The notes under the pieces are model-generated. The model searched no databases and was not told the DNA's origin. It was given only the letters and a program-made list of their open reading frames with translations. Shown here one piece after another: positions 7,091-13,992 of a stretch of 13,992 bases of DNA. This stretch comes from Pirellulaceae bacterium (GTDB lineage Bacteria > Planctomycetota > Planctomycetia > Pirellulales > Pirellulaceae): contig JADLDX010000852.1 in assembly GCA_020846515.1 (NCBI GenBank), forward strand, positions 1 through 13,992. Reading direction: 5' to 3'. A program made the translations under genes and the position numbers. The first letter of the stretch is position 1. Every line of letters begins with the position of its first letter.

Positions 7091-7159
7091 CCACGGATGA
7101 CACGGATGACACGGATGACACGGATATTGTTTCATCAGTGACATCCGTGAAATCCGTGG
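7091..7159. repeat. 9-bp tandem repeat forming an inverted repeat between convergent genes
   Basis: CACGGATGA is repeated three times in full (7092-7118), plus CACGGAT (7119-7125). The complementary strings GACATCCGTG (7140-7149) and ATCCGTGG (7152-7159) follow; CCACGGAT (7091-7098) pairs exactly with the last. Several alternative hairpin registers are possible. It lies in the 184-bp gap between the peptidase stop and the hflX stop, so it may work as a bidirectional terminator, although no T run is present. Nothing else is seen in this gap. Confidence 0.75.
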
Positions 7160-7222
7160 TCCAAAATATCTAAGAAATGCGCGACCTCGATGACAAAGAA
7201 CTGAGGCCGCGCATTGTTGAAG

Positions 7223-8581
7223 TCAGTGCAACGGAGCGTTGGCCGCAGATGGCAATTGCTCGCGCCATGTGTCGGGAGCTGGGGTTACGGCTGGCAGTGT
7301 GCCAGCATGCACTTCTAACTGATGCCCTTCGCGCATCAACCGACCTGCATGTCGACTAGGCAAACGCACGTGAATCTCCACATACTCGTCGTGATACTGT
7401 TTACTGGTGACATCGCCAACTTTGGTTAGCCAAGCGACGGTGCGACCATCGGCCGGACTGAGTCGCAATCCAACCGTTACGAAATCATCGCTAAGCATCT
7501 GGCTTACAGAACGAGCCAGGTCATCGAAGCCCTGTCGAGTCTTAGCACTAATGCCGATGGAGCGTGGGTAGCGATTTTGGACCGCCGACATACGTTCGGC
7601 CGCACCCGGTTCGTCGATCTTGTTGATGACCAACAAAGTCTGCTTTTCATCGATACCCAATTCGTGCAGCACTCGATAGACAGCTGATATTTGATCCAGC
7701 ACCGCAGGGTTGCTGGCATCGGCCACATGCAGCAGCAGATCGGCTTGCCTGGCTTCTTCCAACGTGGCGCGGAAGCTGGCTACCAAATGGTGAGGCAAGT
7801 CGCGAATGAAGCCGACCGTGTCGCTCAGCAAGACGGGCCCCCAACTAGGCAACGTCCAACGTCGAGTGCGTGTATCCAACGTCGCGAACAGTTTATCAAC
7901 CGCCAGCACGTCGGCTTCGGTCAGCGCGTTCATCAGAGTGCTCTTACCGGCGTTGGTGTAACCCACCAGCGACACCGTCAGATAATCGCGACGACCAGCA
8001 ACTTCACGCTCGCGACGTTTCTCGACTTTCGACAGATCCAATTTCAATTCGTGAATGCGTCGCTCAACCAGACGACGGTCGACTTCCAGTTGCTTTTCAC
8101 CAGGACCACGCATACCGACGCCCATCGTTTGACGAGACAAGTGAGTCCACAGGCGTTTCAAACGTGGAAGCGAGTATTCCAACTGCGCCAGTTCCACAGC
8201 CAAACGCGCTTCGTGCGTCTGGGCATTGGAAGCAAAGATGTCGAGAATCAATTCGGTGCGATCGATGACTTTGCAACCGATGGCTTTCTCCAGGTTGCGA
8301 GTTTGGCTGGGCGACAGATCGTTATCGAAAATGACCAGGTCCGCCCCATTGGCTTCGACCATCATCTTCAACTCGGATACTTTACCCTTGCCCAAAAAAG
8401 TCTTCGTGTCTGGCTTTTCTCGCCGCTGCACAACTCCATCACAGACTTGCGTTCCAGCCGATTGCGCCAAACCCGTCAATTCGTCCAGCGGATCATCGGT
8501 AAAGGTGTCGCTGGGACCGATAACCCTCGCCAAGACACTCCGTTCCTGCGCCACGCTGGTTGATCGATAATGTTCTCGCAC
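7223..8581 (-). CDS. hflX: GTPase HflX
   Basis: A 452-residue GTPase that in other bacteria binds the 50S subunit and splits stalled or idle ribosomes, notably under heat stress. The HflX N-terminal domain (about 33-195) shows DELTGLAQSAG, TFLGKGKVSEL, the NDLSPSQTRNLE string and the coiled, basic linker with GMRGPGEKQLEVDRR. The G domain (about 201-368) has G1 GYTNAGKST (207-215), G3 DTVGFI (254-259), G4 NKID (320-323) and G5 SAK (345-347). A short C-terminal domain follows (about 369-452). All nucleotide-binding motifs are intact and the length is normal. The start is GTG at 8581; GGAGG at 8594-8598 lies 12 nt upstream, slightly far. No ATG is available nearby in frame. It is on the minus strand between convergent and co-directional neighbours and is probably a single-gene unit with its own promoter. 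Confidence 0.96.
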   Translation of the reverse strand: MREHYRSTSVAQERSVLARVIGPSDTFTDDPLDELTGLAQSAGTQVCDGVVQRREKPDTKTFLGKGKVSELKMMVEANGADLVIFDNDLSPSQTRNLEKAIGCKVIDRTELILDIFASNAQTHEARLAVELAQLEYSLPRLKRLWTHLSRQTMGVGMRGPGEKQLEVDRRLVERRIHELKLDLSKVEKRREREVAGRRDYLTVSLVGYTNAGKSTLMNALTEADVLAVDKLFATLDTRTRRWTLPSWGPVLLSDTVGFIRDLPHHLVASFRATLEEARQADLLLHVADASNPAVLDQISAVYRVLHELGIDEKQTLLVINKIDEPGAAERMSAVQNRYPRSIGISAKTRQGFDDLARSVSQMLSDDFVTVGLRLSPADGRTVAWLTKVGDVTSKQYHDEYVEIHVRLPSRHAGRLMREGHQLEVHAGTLPAVTPAPDTWREQLPSAANAPLH

Positions 8582-8593
8582 TGCGTTGATACA

Positions 8594-8598
8594 CCTCC
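8594..8598 (-). promoter_or_regulatory. Ribosome binding site of hflX
   Basis: Read on the minus strand this is GGAGG, within TTTGGAGGTG. It is 12 nt from the GTG start at 8581, longer than the usual 5-9 nt. It is one of the few strong Shine-Dalgarno matches in the window and supports the GTG start. Confidence 0.6.
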
Positions 8599-8632
8599 AA
8601 ATGAAGATCTAATTGGTCGGATGAGGAACAGG

Positions 8633-8666
8633 ACCGCCGCCTAGCAAAATTATACTACGCGGCGGT
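8633..8666 (-). promoter_or_regulatory. Candidate hflX promoter inside an 8-bp inverted repeat
   Basis: On the minus strand TATAAT (8649-8654) is a perfect -10 match, with no strong -35 at 16-18 bp. It sits in the 18-nt space between exact inverted repeats ACCGCCGC (8633-8640) and GCGGCGGT (8659-8666). Transcription would start near 8642, giving a leader of about 60 nt. The inverted repeat could be an operator; this is inference. Confidence 0.4.
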
Positions 8667-8696
8667 TCGCAAGGAAAATAATCGCTGGCTTGTCCC

Positions 8697-8761
8697 AGCC
8701 AGTTCATTAGCCAGCCAGTTCACTAGCCAAGTAGCATTACTAGGCAGCCAGGATCACTAGC
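8697..8761. repeat. 16-bp imperfect tandem repeat at the stop of the ThuA-DUF1080 gene
   Basis: Four units follow one another: 8697-8712 (AGCCAGTTCATTAGCC), 8713-8728 (one base different), 8729-8745 (degenerate, 17 bp) and 8746-8761 (AGCCAGGATCACTAGC). The array stops exactly at the stop codon of the minus-strand gene (8762-8764) and is transcribed as its 3' untranslated region. No stable hairpin is evident. Function unknown. Confidence 0.65.
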
Positions 8762-10267
8762 TTATAGCTCGCGGATTTTGATTTCACGCCAGCGAACTTC
8801 GTAGGGCCCCTTGTCCTTGGGGATACCGTGAACTTGCAGGCCGATGAAACCAGTCCGGAAACTCTCTTCGTCCACTAAGTCTTCGATCTTCTGACCGTTA
8901 ACCCAGGTTTGGATACGAGCCCCTGAGGCGCGAATGACATAGGTGTTCCATTGGCCCTTCTTAAACACTTCTGTCTTGGGTTGTTGCTTGCTGATCCAAC
9001 CGCGACCTGTGCCTTCGCTATATACGTATCCGGCCGTTCCGCCAGTCTCAATTTCTACTTGAGGTCCATGGACCCGTCCTTTGTTAAACTCTTCCGTGCT
9101 ACGTGAACGAATCTGCACACCGGAGTTCAGAGCGTCATCGACTTTCACTTCGAAAGCCAGTTCGAAGTCGCTATAGTTCTTCTCCGTGCAAAGAAATGAG
9201 TTGGGGCTGCCTTCACTGGTTCGGCCAACTACGCACTTTTCTTCAACTTTGTACGTGGCCGTACCATTCTTTTGTGACCAACCCTTGAGCTGCTGGCCAT
9301 CGAACAACGATTGCCAGCCACTGGCGCTGGTGTCGGGCATGCTGTCGAAATTCACCGACGTCGATACCAGTTTGAGCGGGTCGCGCATGGCCGGAGTATC
9401 TTTGGTTAACTCTTCCGCTGGCACCGCTGGCAACGTCACACTGCCCGTGGCCACCCACTCTGCGCCGCGCTGTAGGGTGACTTGAAACGCCACACCACTC
9501 ATCGCCTTGACATCGTGACCGAGCGTCGTGTGAAAGACTCGACCTTTACCAAACTGGATGGCCATCAGGATCGGTTCGTGTTCGCCAGTGCCACCGGACT
9601 CTCGGCTGCTCATCGCCGTGGCCAAAACCTGCATCGATTCGGCCGGTCCGCGCAGTTGCGCATACAATTCATCTTCGGCTTGCATCCAATGGCTTGGCAA
9701 TCCAGCCGTGATGGGATGCTTGGCGTCGCGCACGACGACTTCGAATGGATGCCGTTTGCCATGACTACCGCCACGACCTGGCTCCGTGTCGCGAGTGAAC
9801 TTGCCATCACGCCATCGGACATAGGGACCGGACTTTTCATTTCGCCCGCCCCAACCGCCCACTCCAATCATGCGGTTGTAATCTGCCCACTGTGGGAACG
9901 AGTTATCAGCGGCATGTACGCTAACGAACCCACCGCCGTTCCGTACATAGTCGGCGAAAGCGGTCATGGTAGATTCGCTCCACGGCGCACCGTTGTAGTT
10001 CGAGACCACCACATCGTAGTCACTGAACTTGGGTTGAAAGCTGGCCATGTCCTCTGACTTGGCCGGCGTGGTCGCCACGCTGACGGTAAAGCGTCCGCAA
10101 CCTTCCAAAGTGGCTTTGATCAGCGGAGTCGTCTTTTTCCAGTCATGGTTGTTTTGACCATCCACAACGAGGGCCTTCAATCGAGCCGACTGAGCCGCTG
10201 CGGGAGTGGGTGCTAGGACTGACGTTATCAGCCCTAAACAGACCAGAGAGTAATACATCGATCGCAT
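8762..10267 (-). CDS. Secreted ThuA-domain / DUF1080 (3-keto-disaccharide hydrolase-type) fusion protein
   Basis: A 501-residue exported protein. A signal peptide (about 1-25, cut near AAA-QS) is followed by a ThuA-like domain (about 29-275: LKALVVDGQNNHDW, GGGFVSVHAADNSF, VFHTTLGHD) and a DUF1080 domain (about 316-500: SLFDGQQLKGW, NSGVQIRSRS, GPQVEIE, GFIGLQVHG). ThuA is linked to trehalose and sugar use and has a class I amidotransferase-like fold. DUF1080 is a concanavalin-like beta-sandwich now connected to hydrolysis of 3-keto-glycosides. Both are greatly expanded in planctomycetes and often joined as here, pointing to breakdown of oxidised sugars in the periplasm; the exact substrate is not readable. 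The ATG at 10267 opens on the signal peptide; a second ATG at 10258 would also work. No strong ribosome binding site is seen. It stands alone, in the same direction as hflX but 181 bp from it. Confidence 0.93.
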   Translation of the reverse strand: MRSMYYSLVCLGLITSVLAPTPAAAQSARLKALVVDGQNNHDWKKTTPLIKATLEGCGRFTVSVATTPAKSEDMASFQPKFSDYDVVVSNYNGAPWSESTMTAFADYVRNGGGFVSVHAADNSFPQWADYNRMIGVGGWGGRNEKSGPYVRWRDGKFTRDTEPGRGGSHGKRHPFEVVVRDAKHPITAGLPSHWMQAEDELYAQLRGPAESMQVLATAMSSRESGGTGEHEPILMAIQFGKGRVFHTTLGHDVKAMSGVAFQVTLQRGAEWVATGSVTLPAVPAEELTKDTPAMRDPLKLVSTSVNFDSMPDTSASGWQSLFDGQQLKGWSQKNGTATYKVEEKCVVGRTSEGSPNSFLCTEKNYSDFELAFEVKVDDALNSGVQIRSRSTEEFNKGRVHGPQVEIETGGTAGYVYSEGTGRGWISKQQPKTEVFKKGQWNTYVIRASGARIQTWVNGQKIEDLVDEESFRTGFIGLQVHGIPKDKGPYEVRWREIKIREL

Positions 10268-10394
10268 AGTCGATTCCAGGTGAGGAGGGAGAATAGATTG
10301 ACAGTGGGACTCTTCGCTACCATCTTCCTCCAGCAGCGGCTAAGAATCAATCACTGGCAAGCACCGCTATCACTCTGCGGCTCTCACCTACGCC

Positions 10395-10537
10395 TGTTTA
10401 AACACAAGACCGTTCACATTTAAGCGGAGCAGCGCAAGCTGCCCGGTGTTTCTGCGACAAAAGCCAGACGGAACCGGACGGCTCGCGCCGATTCCGCTTT
10501 AAGTAGATGGAAAATTGAACGGTCTTGTGTTTAAACA
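10395..10537. repeat. 143-bp element with perfect 22-bp terminal inverted repeats
   Basis: The left arm at 10395-10416 (starting TGTTTAAACACAAG) is the exact reverse complement of the right arm at 10516-10537. The match continues imperfectly inward (TTTAAGCGGA near 10419-10428 against TCCGCTTTAA near 10494-10503). The roughly 99-bp core has no coding frame. The right arm overlaps the 3' end of the glycosyltransferase gene and provides its TAA stop (10531-10533). No clear target-site duplication is seen outside the arms. The size and arms fit a non-autonomous mobile element (MITE-like); an alternative is a structured RNA or bidirectional terminator. The preceding 10268-10394 holds nothing I can identify beyond the upstream region of the ThuA-DUF1080 gene. 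Confidence 0.8.
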
Positions 10538-11790
10538 TGACCAGACCGCTCGCGCCTCGCTGCTTTGGCTGAAGAAACGGCCGCGCGAATCGGCGCGGCA
10601 GGCAGACCGAGTGTCTCACGATAAACCGCGTAAGTCAGATCCGCAGAACGGTCCCAATCGAACTGAGCCTTAACCTTGGTCAGCGCGGCCTGTCCCATGG
10701 CTGCCAACTGCTGCGGCTGGGCGACCAACTCTTCGAAAGCCTGGCGCAAGGCACTCGAGTTCTCCGGCTCTACCAATCGACCACAGGTATCATCGATCTG
10801 AAAAGGAATCCCCCCCACTCGTGTCGACAAAACGGCGCGACCGGCCGCCATGGCTTCCAAGACAACCAGCGGCAGAGTATCGGCGCGCGAAGGAAACACG
10901 AACAAGTCTGCGTAGTGATGCAAGCCACGTATCTCAGCGTCGGTTAGCGCGTCCGTAAACACAATGCGCTGTCCAGATCGAACGCGGGTCTGATAGCCTT
11001 CGTAATCGTAGTCGCGTTTTTTGCCGCCAACAATTAACAGGTATGGTTGCTCACTACCCAGGAAAGCATCCAGCAGAATATCCAGCCCCTTATTGCGTGT
11101 GTGATTGGCCAGAAAGAAACAGACCGGAGTTGAACCTAACTTGCCAATAGGCAAATTGAATTTCTCGCACACGCTGGCCATGGCCTGTTCGTCCGGTTCG
11201 GGATAGAAATTCTTGGATACCCCGTTGGGAATCACGACCATGTCTTCATAGGGCACACCCAAATCGGCCAGAAGAGCCTGGTCCTGGGGAGCCAGGCAGC
11301 AAATGCGTTGTGCATGCTCAATGACGAAACGCAACGGACGCATCATGAACATCCGCCCTAACCATGCATGTAACCAGTTCAATTGATACGCCGACTGCAT
11401 GCCTAAGATTTCAACGAATCCATGGGTCGTCAGCACATAAGGTATGCCCTGCTTCAGGCAGGCTTGAGCGATGCGTCGCATTTCAAGCGCAGGGATGGCG
11501 TTGTGGAGATGAACTAGATCGTAATTGCCAACCATTGAGGCAATATCGGAACGATAAAACAGCGTGCGATACTTGTTGGGCAACCAACCGGTGGTGAAGT
11601 CAATCGGGCTGGTCGATTTGCGTTTCATCACACGCAGGTCACCGACAAAATGCTGCGAAGTCTGATCGGCCATCACGGCCAAATCGATTTCGCAGTGTCG
11701 CTTGAGCGCCTGCGAAAGGTTCACGGCAGCGTTAACCGCGCCACTTGCGCTCAAATGAGGAGGGATAACAACTGCGGCCAGAATCTTCAT
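10531..11790 (-). CDS. GT4-type glycosyltransferase
   Basis: A 419-residue GT-B fold enzyme, expected to move a sugar from a nucleotide-sugar donor to a growing glycan at the inner face of the membrane. The N-terminal half shows the acceptor-side Rossmann domain (MKILAAVVIPPHLSASGAVNA with the early Gly loop; LVHLHNAIP; PYVLTTHG). The C-terminal half (about 185-390) has IPNGVSKNFYP (187-197), FFLANHTRNKGLDILLDAF and the donor-site FPSRADTLPLVVLEAMAAG. The EX7E pair is D304 and E312, so the first Glu is Asp. The last about 20 residues are basic and Ala-rich, and the final codons and stop come from an inverted-repeat element, so the native end may have been changed. The ATG overlaps the TGA of the upstream epimerase (ATGA), implying coupled translation. 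Donor and acceptor cannot be read. Confidence 0.92.
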   Translation of the reverse strand: MKILAAVVIPPHLSASGAVNAAVNLSQALKRHCEIDLAVMADQTSQHFVGDLRVMKRKSTSPIDFTTGWLPNKYRTLFYRSDIASMVGNYDLVHLHNAIPALEMRRIAQACLKQGIPYVLTTHGFVEILGMQSAYQLNWLHAWLGRMFMMRPLRFVIEHAQRICCLAPQDQALLADLGVPYEDMVVIPNGVSKNFYPEPDEQAMASVCEKFNLPIGKLGSTPVCFFLANHTRNKGLDILLDAFLGSEQPYLLIVGGKKRDYDYEGYQTRVRSGQRIVFTDALTDAEIRGLHHYADLFVFPSRADTLPLVVLEAMAAGRAVLSTRVGGIPFQIDDTCGRLVEPENSSALRQAFEELVAQPQQLAAMGQAALTKVKAQFDWDRSADLTYAVYRETLGLPAAPIRAAVSSAKAARRERSGHV

Positions 11791-12740
11791 CGATACTTCT
11801 CAATCCATTGCTGGGGAATGTCTGGATCCTGCCAAAGGTCAGCCAACGCAGCACCAATGGTCATCTGTGGCGTCCATTGAAAGTGCTGCCCTATGCGCGT
11901 GATATCCGCAGCCAAATATGGGCGATCCGAAGGTCGCATGCGGGCTGGATCCGCCACCACCCGAAATTGCGGCGCGCCAACCTGTTGAAGATGATCCAAC
12001 AACTCCTGCACGCTGTAGGATGACTGCGTGCCGAGATTGATCGTGCACGTCTCTCCCGGCTCAATATTCCCTGACGTTGCCACACGTGCAAAGCCGCGAG
12101 CCACGTCCGACACATGGACATAATCGCGTTTGGCCTCGAGGTTACCGAGTTGAAGCGTCGTGCGACCAGCCTTCAACTGTGCCACAATCTCAGGTAGTAC
12201 GTGGGGATTGGTCTCACCAGGACCGATCACATTAAACAAGCGTACGATACCAGCCGAATAACCGCGAGCTTTGGCAAAGTAACGCACATATTGCTCCCCC
12301 TGCAGCTTGGTCCAACCATACACGTCGGCAGGGCCGCACGGTGAAGTGAGCTCATGATGCGGCGTCGCTTCTGGACTATACACCGCCCCAGTACTGGCAA
12401 ACACCAAACGGCAATCCGCCGGACAGACGGACGCAATGTTCGCAGTACCCAGTACGTTGGTAGATATCGCTAACTCAGGGTCGCCTTCGCATTCCGGAAT
12501 GAAATGAATGGCGGCCAAATGTACGATCGCCTGCGGCTGGAACTCTTCAATGACAGTCCGCAGAGGCTCAAGCCGACGAATGTCGACGTTTTCAAAGCGA
12601 AGACGACTTAACTCGTCATCGCAAAATCGCAGGGCACCATACCGCAAGTTATCGACGACGCACACTTCGTGCGTGCCGAGTAGGTGCCTGCACAATGTGC
12701 GGCCAACGTAACCGTTGCCACCCGAAACCAATATCCGCAT
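11787..12740 (-). CDS. NAD-dependent epimerase/dehydratase (sugar-nucleotide, GalE-like)
   Basis: A 317-residue extended short-chain dehydrogenase. The N-terminus carries the NAD-binding loop GGNGYVG (7-13) and a first-strand acidic residue (VVDN, D30). Then come the HLAA string, STGAVY with the catalytic Ser/Thr (116-117), and YGWTK with Y141 and K145. The substrate half includes RLFNVIGPGE, RDYVHVSDVA and a RPSDRPYLAAD stretch near the end. This set is typical of UDP-glucose/UDP-GlcNAc 4-epimerases and related nucleotide-sugar enzymes; the substrate cannot be fixed, so no symbol is given. It overlaps the GT4 gene by 4 bp and probably supplies or tailors its donor sugar. The ATG at 12738-12740 begins directly on the Rossmann strand. 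It faces the second glycosyltransferase gene across a 242-bp spacer. Confidence 0.92.
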   Translation of the reverse strand: MRILVSGGNGYVGRTLCRHLLGTHEVCVVDNLRYGALRFCDDELSRLRFENVDIRRLEPLRTVIEEFQPQAIVHLAAIHFIPECEGDPELAISTNVLGTANIASVCPADCRLVFASTGAVYSPEATPHHELTSPCGPADVYGWTKLQGEQYVRYFAKARGYSAGIVRLFNVIGPGETNPHVLPEIVAQLKAGRTTLQLGNLEAKRDYVHVSDVARGFARVATSGNIEPGETCTINLGTQSSYSVQELLDHLQQVGAPQFRVVADPARMRPSDRPYLAADITRIGQHFQWTPQMTIGAALADLWQDPDIPQQWIEKYR

Positions 12741-12982
12741 GTTAGTTCTCTGGGCAATGAACGTAAACAGCCTATCGTAGTTCTGTTATGCCATAATTAA
12801 AGAGCTAGTTCGCTGTTTCTGCTGTTCGCCTGACATTTATGTCCCCGCCACCACTTGGGGAGTCGTTTTTCTGGCGTATGTGCGCCACAAAATTATTTAA
12901 AACAAGGTCCGTTGTTCTAATATTGTCGCAAGTTAAACCGCTTTTTTTCTAGTTTTTGCCTAAGCTTTTCTTGAGCCTATCC
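12741..12982. promoter_or_regulatory. Divergent AT-rich spacer between epimerase and glycosyltransferase genes
   Basis: This 242-bp gap must hold promoters in both directions and is visibly more AT-rich than its flanks (AAAATTATTTAAAAC at 12889-12903; CTTTTTTTCTAGTTTTTG at 12941-12958). TAATAT near 12919-12924 is a weak -10 candidate toward the right. TGGCG (12872-12876) and CGCCA (12883-12887) form a small dyad that could be an operator or hairpin. No hexamer pair is strong enough to call a defined promoter, and no gene is present. Confidence 0.4.
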
Positions 12983-13992
12983 ATGCTTTTCCGCCCACCG
13001 ACCTTGCATCCTCTAACCGCTACACAATCGCATGTTGTTTTTTTGGTTAATTTCCTGTCACCAAATTTGGTGCAAGTGATGCGTCAAGTCAGCCAGCATG
13101 TGGCGAAACTGAACATCCTGGTGTCGGTGCCCATGGAAGCCAATCGGAACTGGCAGGCAGACAATCACGGCTTGCCAGTCATCACGCAACGCACTTGGAC
13201 CAAACGCAAGCTCCAACGTCATCCCGGCGGTTACACGGAAGAACTGTTTGTACATTTCCCAGTTGATACCTGGTCCCAACTTCATCGCTTGAACCCAGAC
13301 TGCGTTGTTTCACTAGAGATGGGCATGCGCTCAATTCAGTCGGCCATCTATTGCCGTTTATGGCGACGGCGCTGTCGGCACGTGTTGTCCGTTTATGGTT
13401 CTGAACGCAGCGAAGCCGGTCGCGGACTACTTCGTCGATATTTGCGGCGCGGCTTATTGCGCGTCGCCGATGTTGTCACGTTCAATGGTCCAAGTTGCAA
13501 ACGTTACTTGCTCTCTCAAGGAACAAGCGTCGATCGCTTGCTGCCTTGGAACTACGCGGCTGATCCGTCCAAAGCCTATCGGGGATCATTGGCCCTGGGA
13601 CGAGACGCCCAATCGCTCCGCATGTTGACAGTCAGTCAACTTATTCCTCGCAAAGGTGTCGATCGAGCACTTGAATCCCTGGTGGCTTGGGCCACCAACC
13701 ACCCCGACCAACCAATCGAGTGGGCGATCGCCGGCACCGGTCCGCAAGCTAGCGATCTGCAACAGATAACTCCTCCCGCTAACTTAACGATCCACTGGCT
13801 CGGCCACTGCGATTCCGAGCGCCTCCAGCAGTTATATGCCGACTACCCCATCAATTTTTTTCCGACGCTTGGTGATGAGTGGGGCTTAGTTGTTGATGAA
13901 GCCCTCGCGTCCGGCCAAGTGGTGCTGGGCAGTGGGTTTAGTCAGGCCGTTGAGACGCTCATCCAGCCCAACTTCAATGGCGGGACATTCGA
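12983..13992 (+). CDS. GT4-type glycosyltransferase, truncated by the window edge
   Basis: An open frame of 336 codons from the ATG at 12983 continues off the right edge. A TAG at 12950-12952 closes the frame upstream, and this ATG is the first. The protein starts MLFRPPTLHP, then HVVFLVNFLSPNL as the first Rossmann strand. About 190-336 is the donor-binding half: SQLIPRKGVDRALESL (R223, K224, G225), WAIAGTGPQ, LTIHWLGH and FPTLGDEWGLVVDEALASG. The usual EX7E pair is D298 and E306, again Asp at the first place, although E299 is adjacent. The family moves sugars from nucleotide-sugar donors to glycans at the cytoplasmic membrane face. It is divergent from the epimerase/GT4 pair and extends the polysaccharide locus to the right. 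The C-terminus is not visible, so total length and integrity are unknown. Confidence 0.9.
   Translation, partial: MLFRPPTLHPLTATQSHVVFLVNFLSPNLVQVMRQVSQHVAKLNILVSVPMEANRNWQADNHGLPVITQRTWTKRKLQRHPGGYTEELFVHFPVDTWSQLHRLNPDCVVSLEMGMRSIQSAIYCRLWRRRCRHVLSVYGSERSEAGRGLLRRYLRRGLLRVADVVTFNGPSCKRYLLSQGTSVDRLLPWNYAADPSKAYRGSLALGRDAQSLRMLTVSQLIPRKGVDRALESLVAWATNHPDQPIEWAIAGTGPQASDLQQITPPANLTIHWLGHCDSERLQQLYADYPINFFPTLGDEWGLVVDEALASGQVVLGSGFSQAVETLIQPNFNGGTF

Noticed and set aside
7092-7125. Tandem array as a possible CRISPR
   Set aside because: Units are 9 bp with no spacers, and no cas genes are nearby.
7691-8563. 290-residue open frame on the + strand opposite hflX
   Set aside because: The minus strand there encodes a complete HflX with every GTPase motif; the opposite frame is low-complexity, Gln/His/Arg-rich and has no recognisable domain.
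9482-10057. 191-residue open frame on the + strand
   Set aside because: Lies wholly inside the antisense of the ThuA domain and has no recognisable motif or start signal.
10398-10619. 73-residue open frame on the minus strand through the 143-bp element
   Set aside because: It is mostly element sequence plus the antisense-frame end of the glycosyltransferase gene; no motif or ribosome binding site.
12843-12870. Intrinsic terminator (CCCC/GGGG stem followed by TTTTT)
   Set aside because: The stem is only 4 bp with a 10-nt loop, the T run is displaced by 5 bases, and the site lies between divergent gene starts where no transcript should end.

Overview
The window looks like a chromosomal piece from a planctomycete of the Pirellulaceae type. 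The grounds are a ThuA + DUF1080 secreted protein, an ExbB gene followed by two ExbD genes, a secreted PA-M28 peptidase, an endonuclease/exonuclease/phosphatase (EEP) protein with a long Pro-rich linker, weak Shine-Dalgarno use, moderate GC, and intergenic spaces holding dispersed-looking palindromic elements. The lineage is inferred from gene content; no rRNA or tRNA gene was recognised.

Left part (1-5081, all + strand): the tail of a repeat element (1-42), then a membrane-anchored EEP protein whose active-site motifs are altered at three positions. After it comes a four-gene cassette: exbB, exbD, exbD, and an unrecognised protein with a signal peptide, two 10-residue repeat families, a conserved-looking extracytoplasmic domain and a C-terminal membrane helix. 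ExbB/ExbD units use proton-motive force to do work in the envelope; the fourth protein is the natural candidate partner, but its role is unknown.

Middle part (5082-10394): a 190-bp element with 13-bp terminal inverted repeats separates the cassette from a secreted M28 metallopeptidase. The peptidase converges on hflX, a ribosome-associated GTPase on the minus strand, with a 9-bp tandem repeat/inverted repeat between the two stops. Upstream of hflX, also on the minus strand, is a secreted ThuA-DUF1080 protein, probably acting in sugar or glycoside breakdown. A 16-bp imperfect tandem repeat sits at its stop codon.

Right part (10395-13992): a 143-bp element with perfect 22-bp terminal inverted repeats; its right arm supplies the last codons and stop of a GT4 glycosyltransferase. 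That gene overlaps an upstream NAD-dependent sugar epimerase by 4 bp (ATGA). Across a 242-bp AT-rich divergent spacer, a second GT4-type glycosyltransferase runs off the right edge. These three genes suggest the margin of a surface-polysaccharide or glycoconjugate locus.

No phage, insertion-sequence transposase, CRISPR or defence genes were seen. The most unusual content is the palindromic elements, the altered EEP active site and the ExbBDD cassette with its unknown fourth member.
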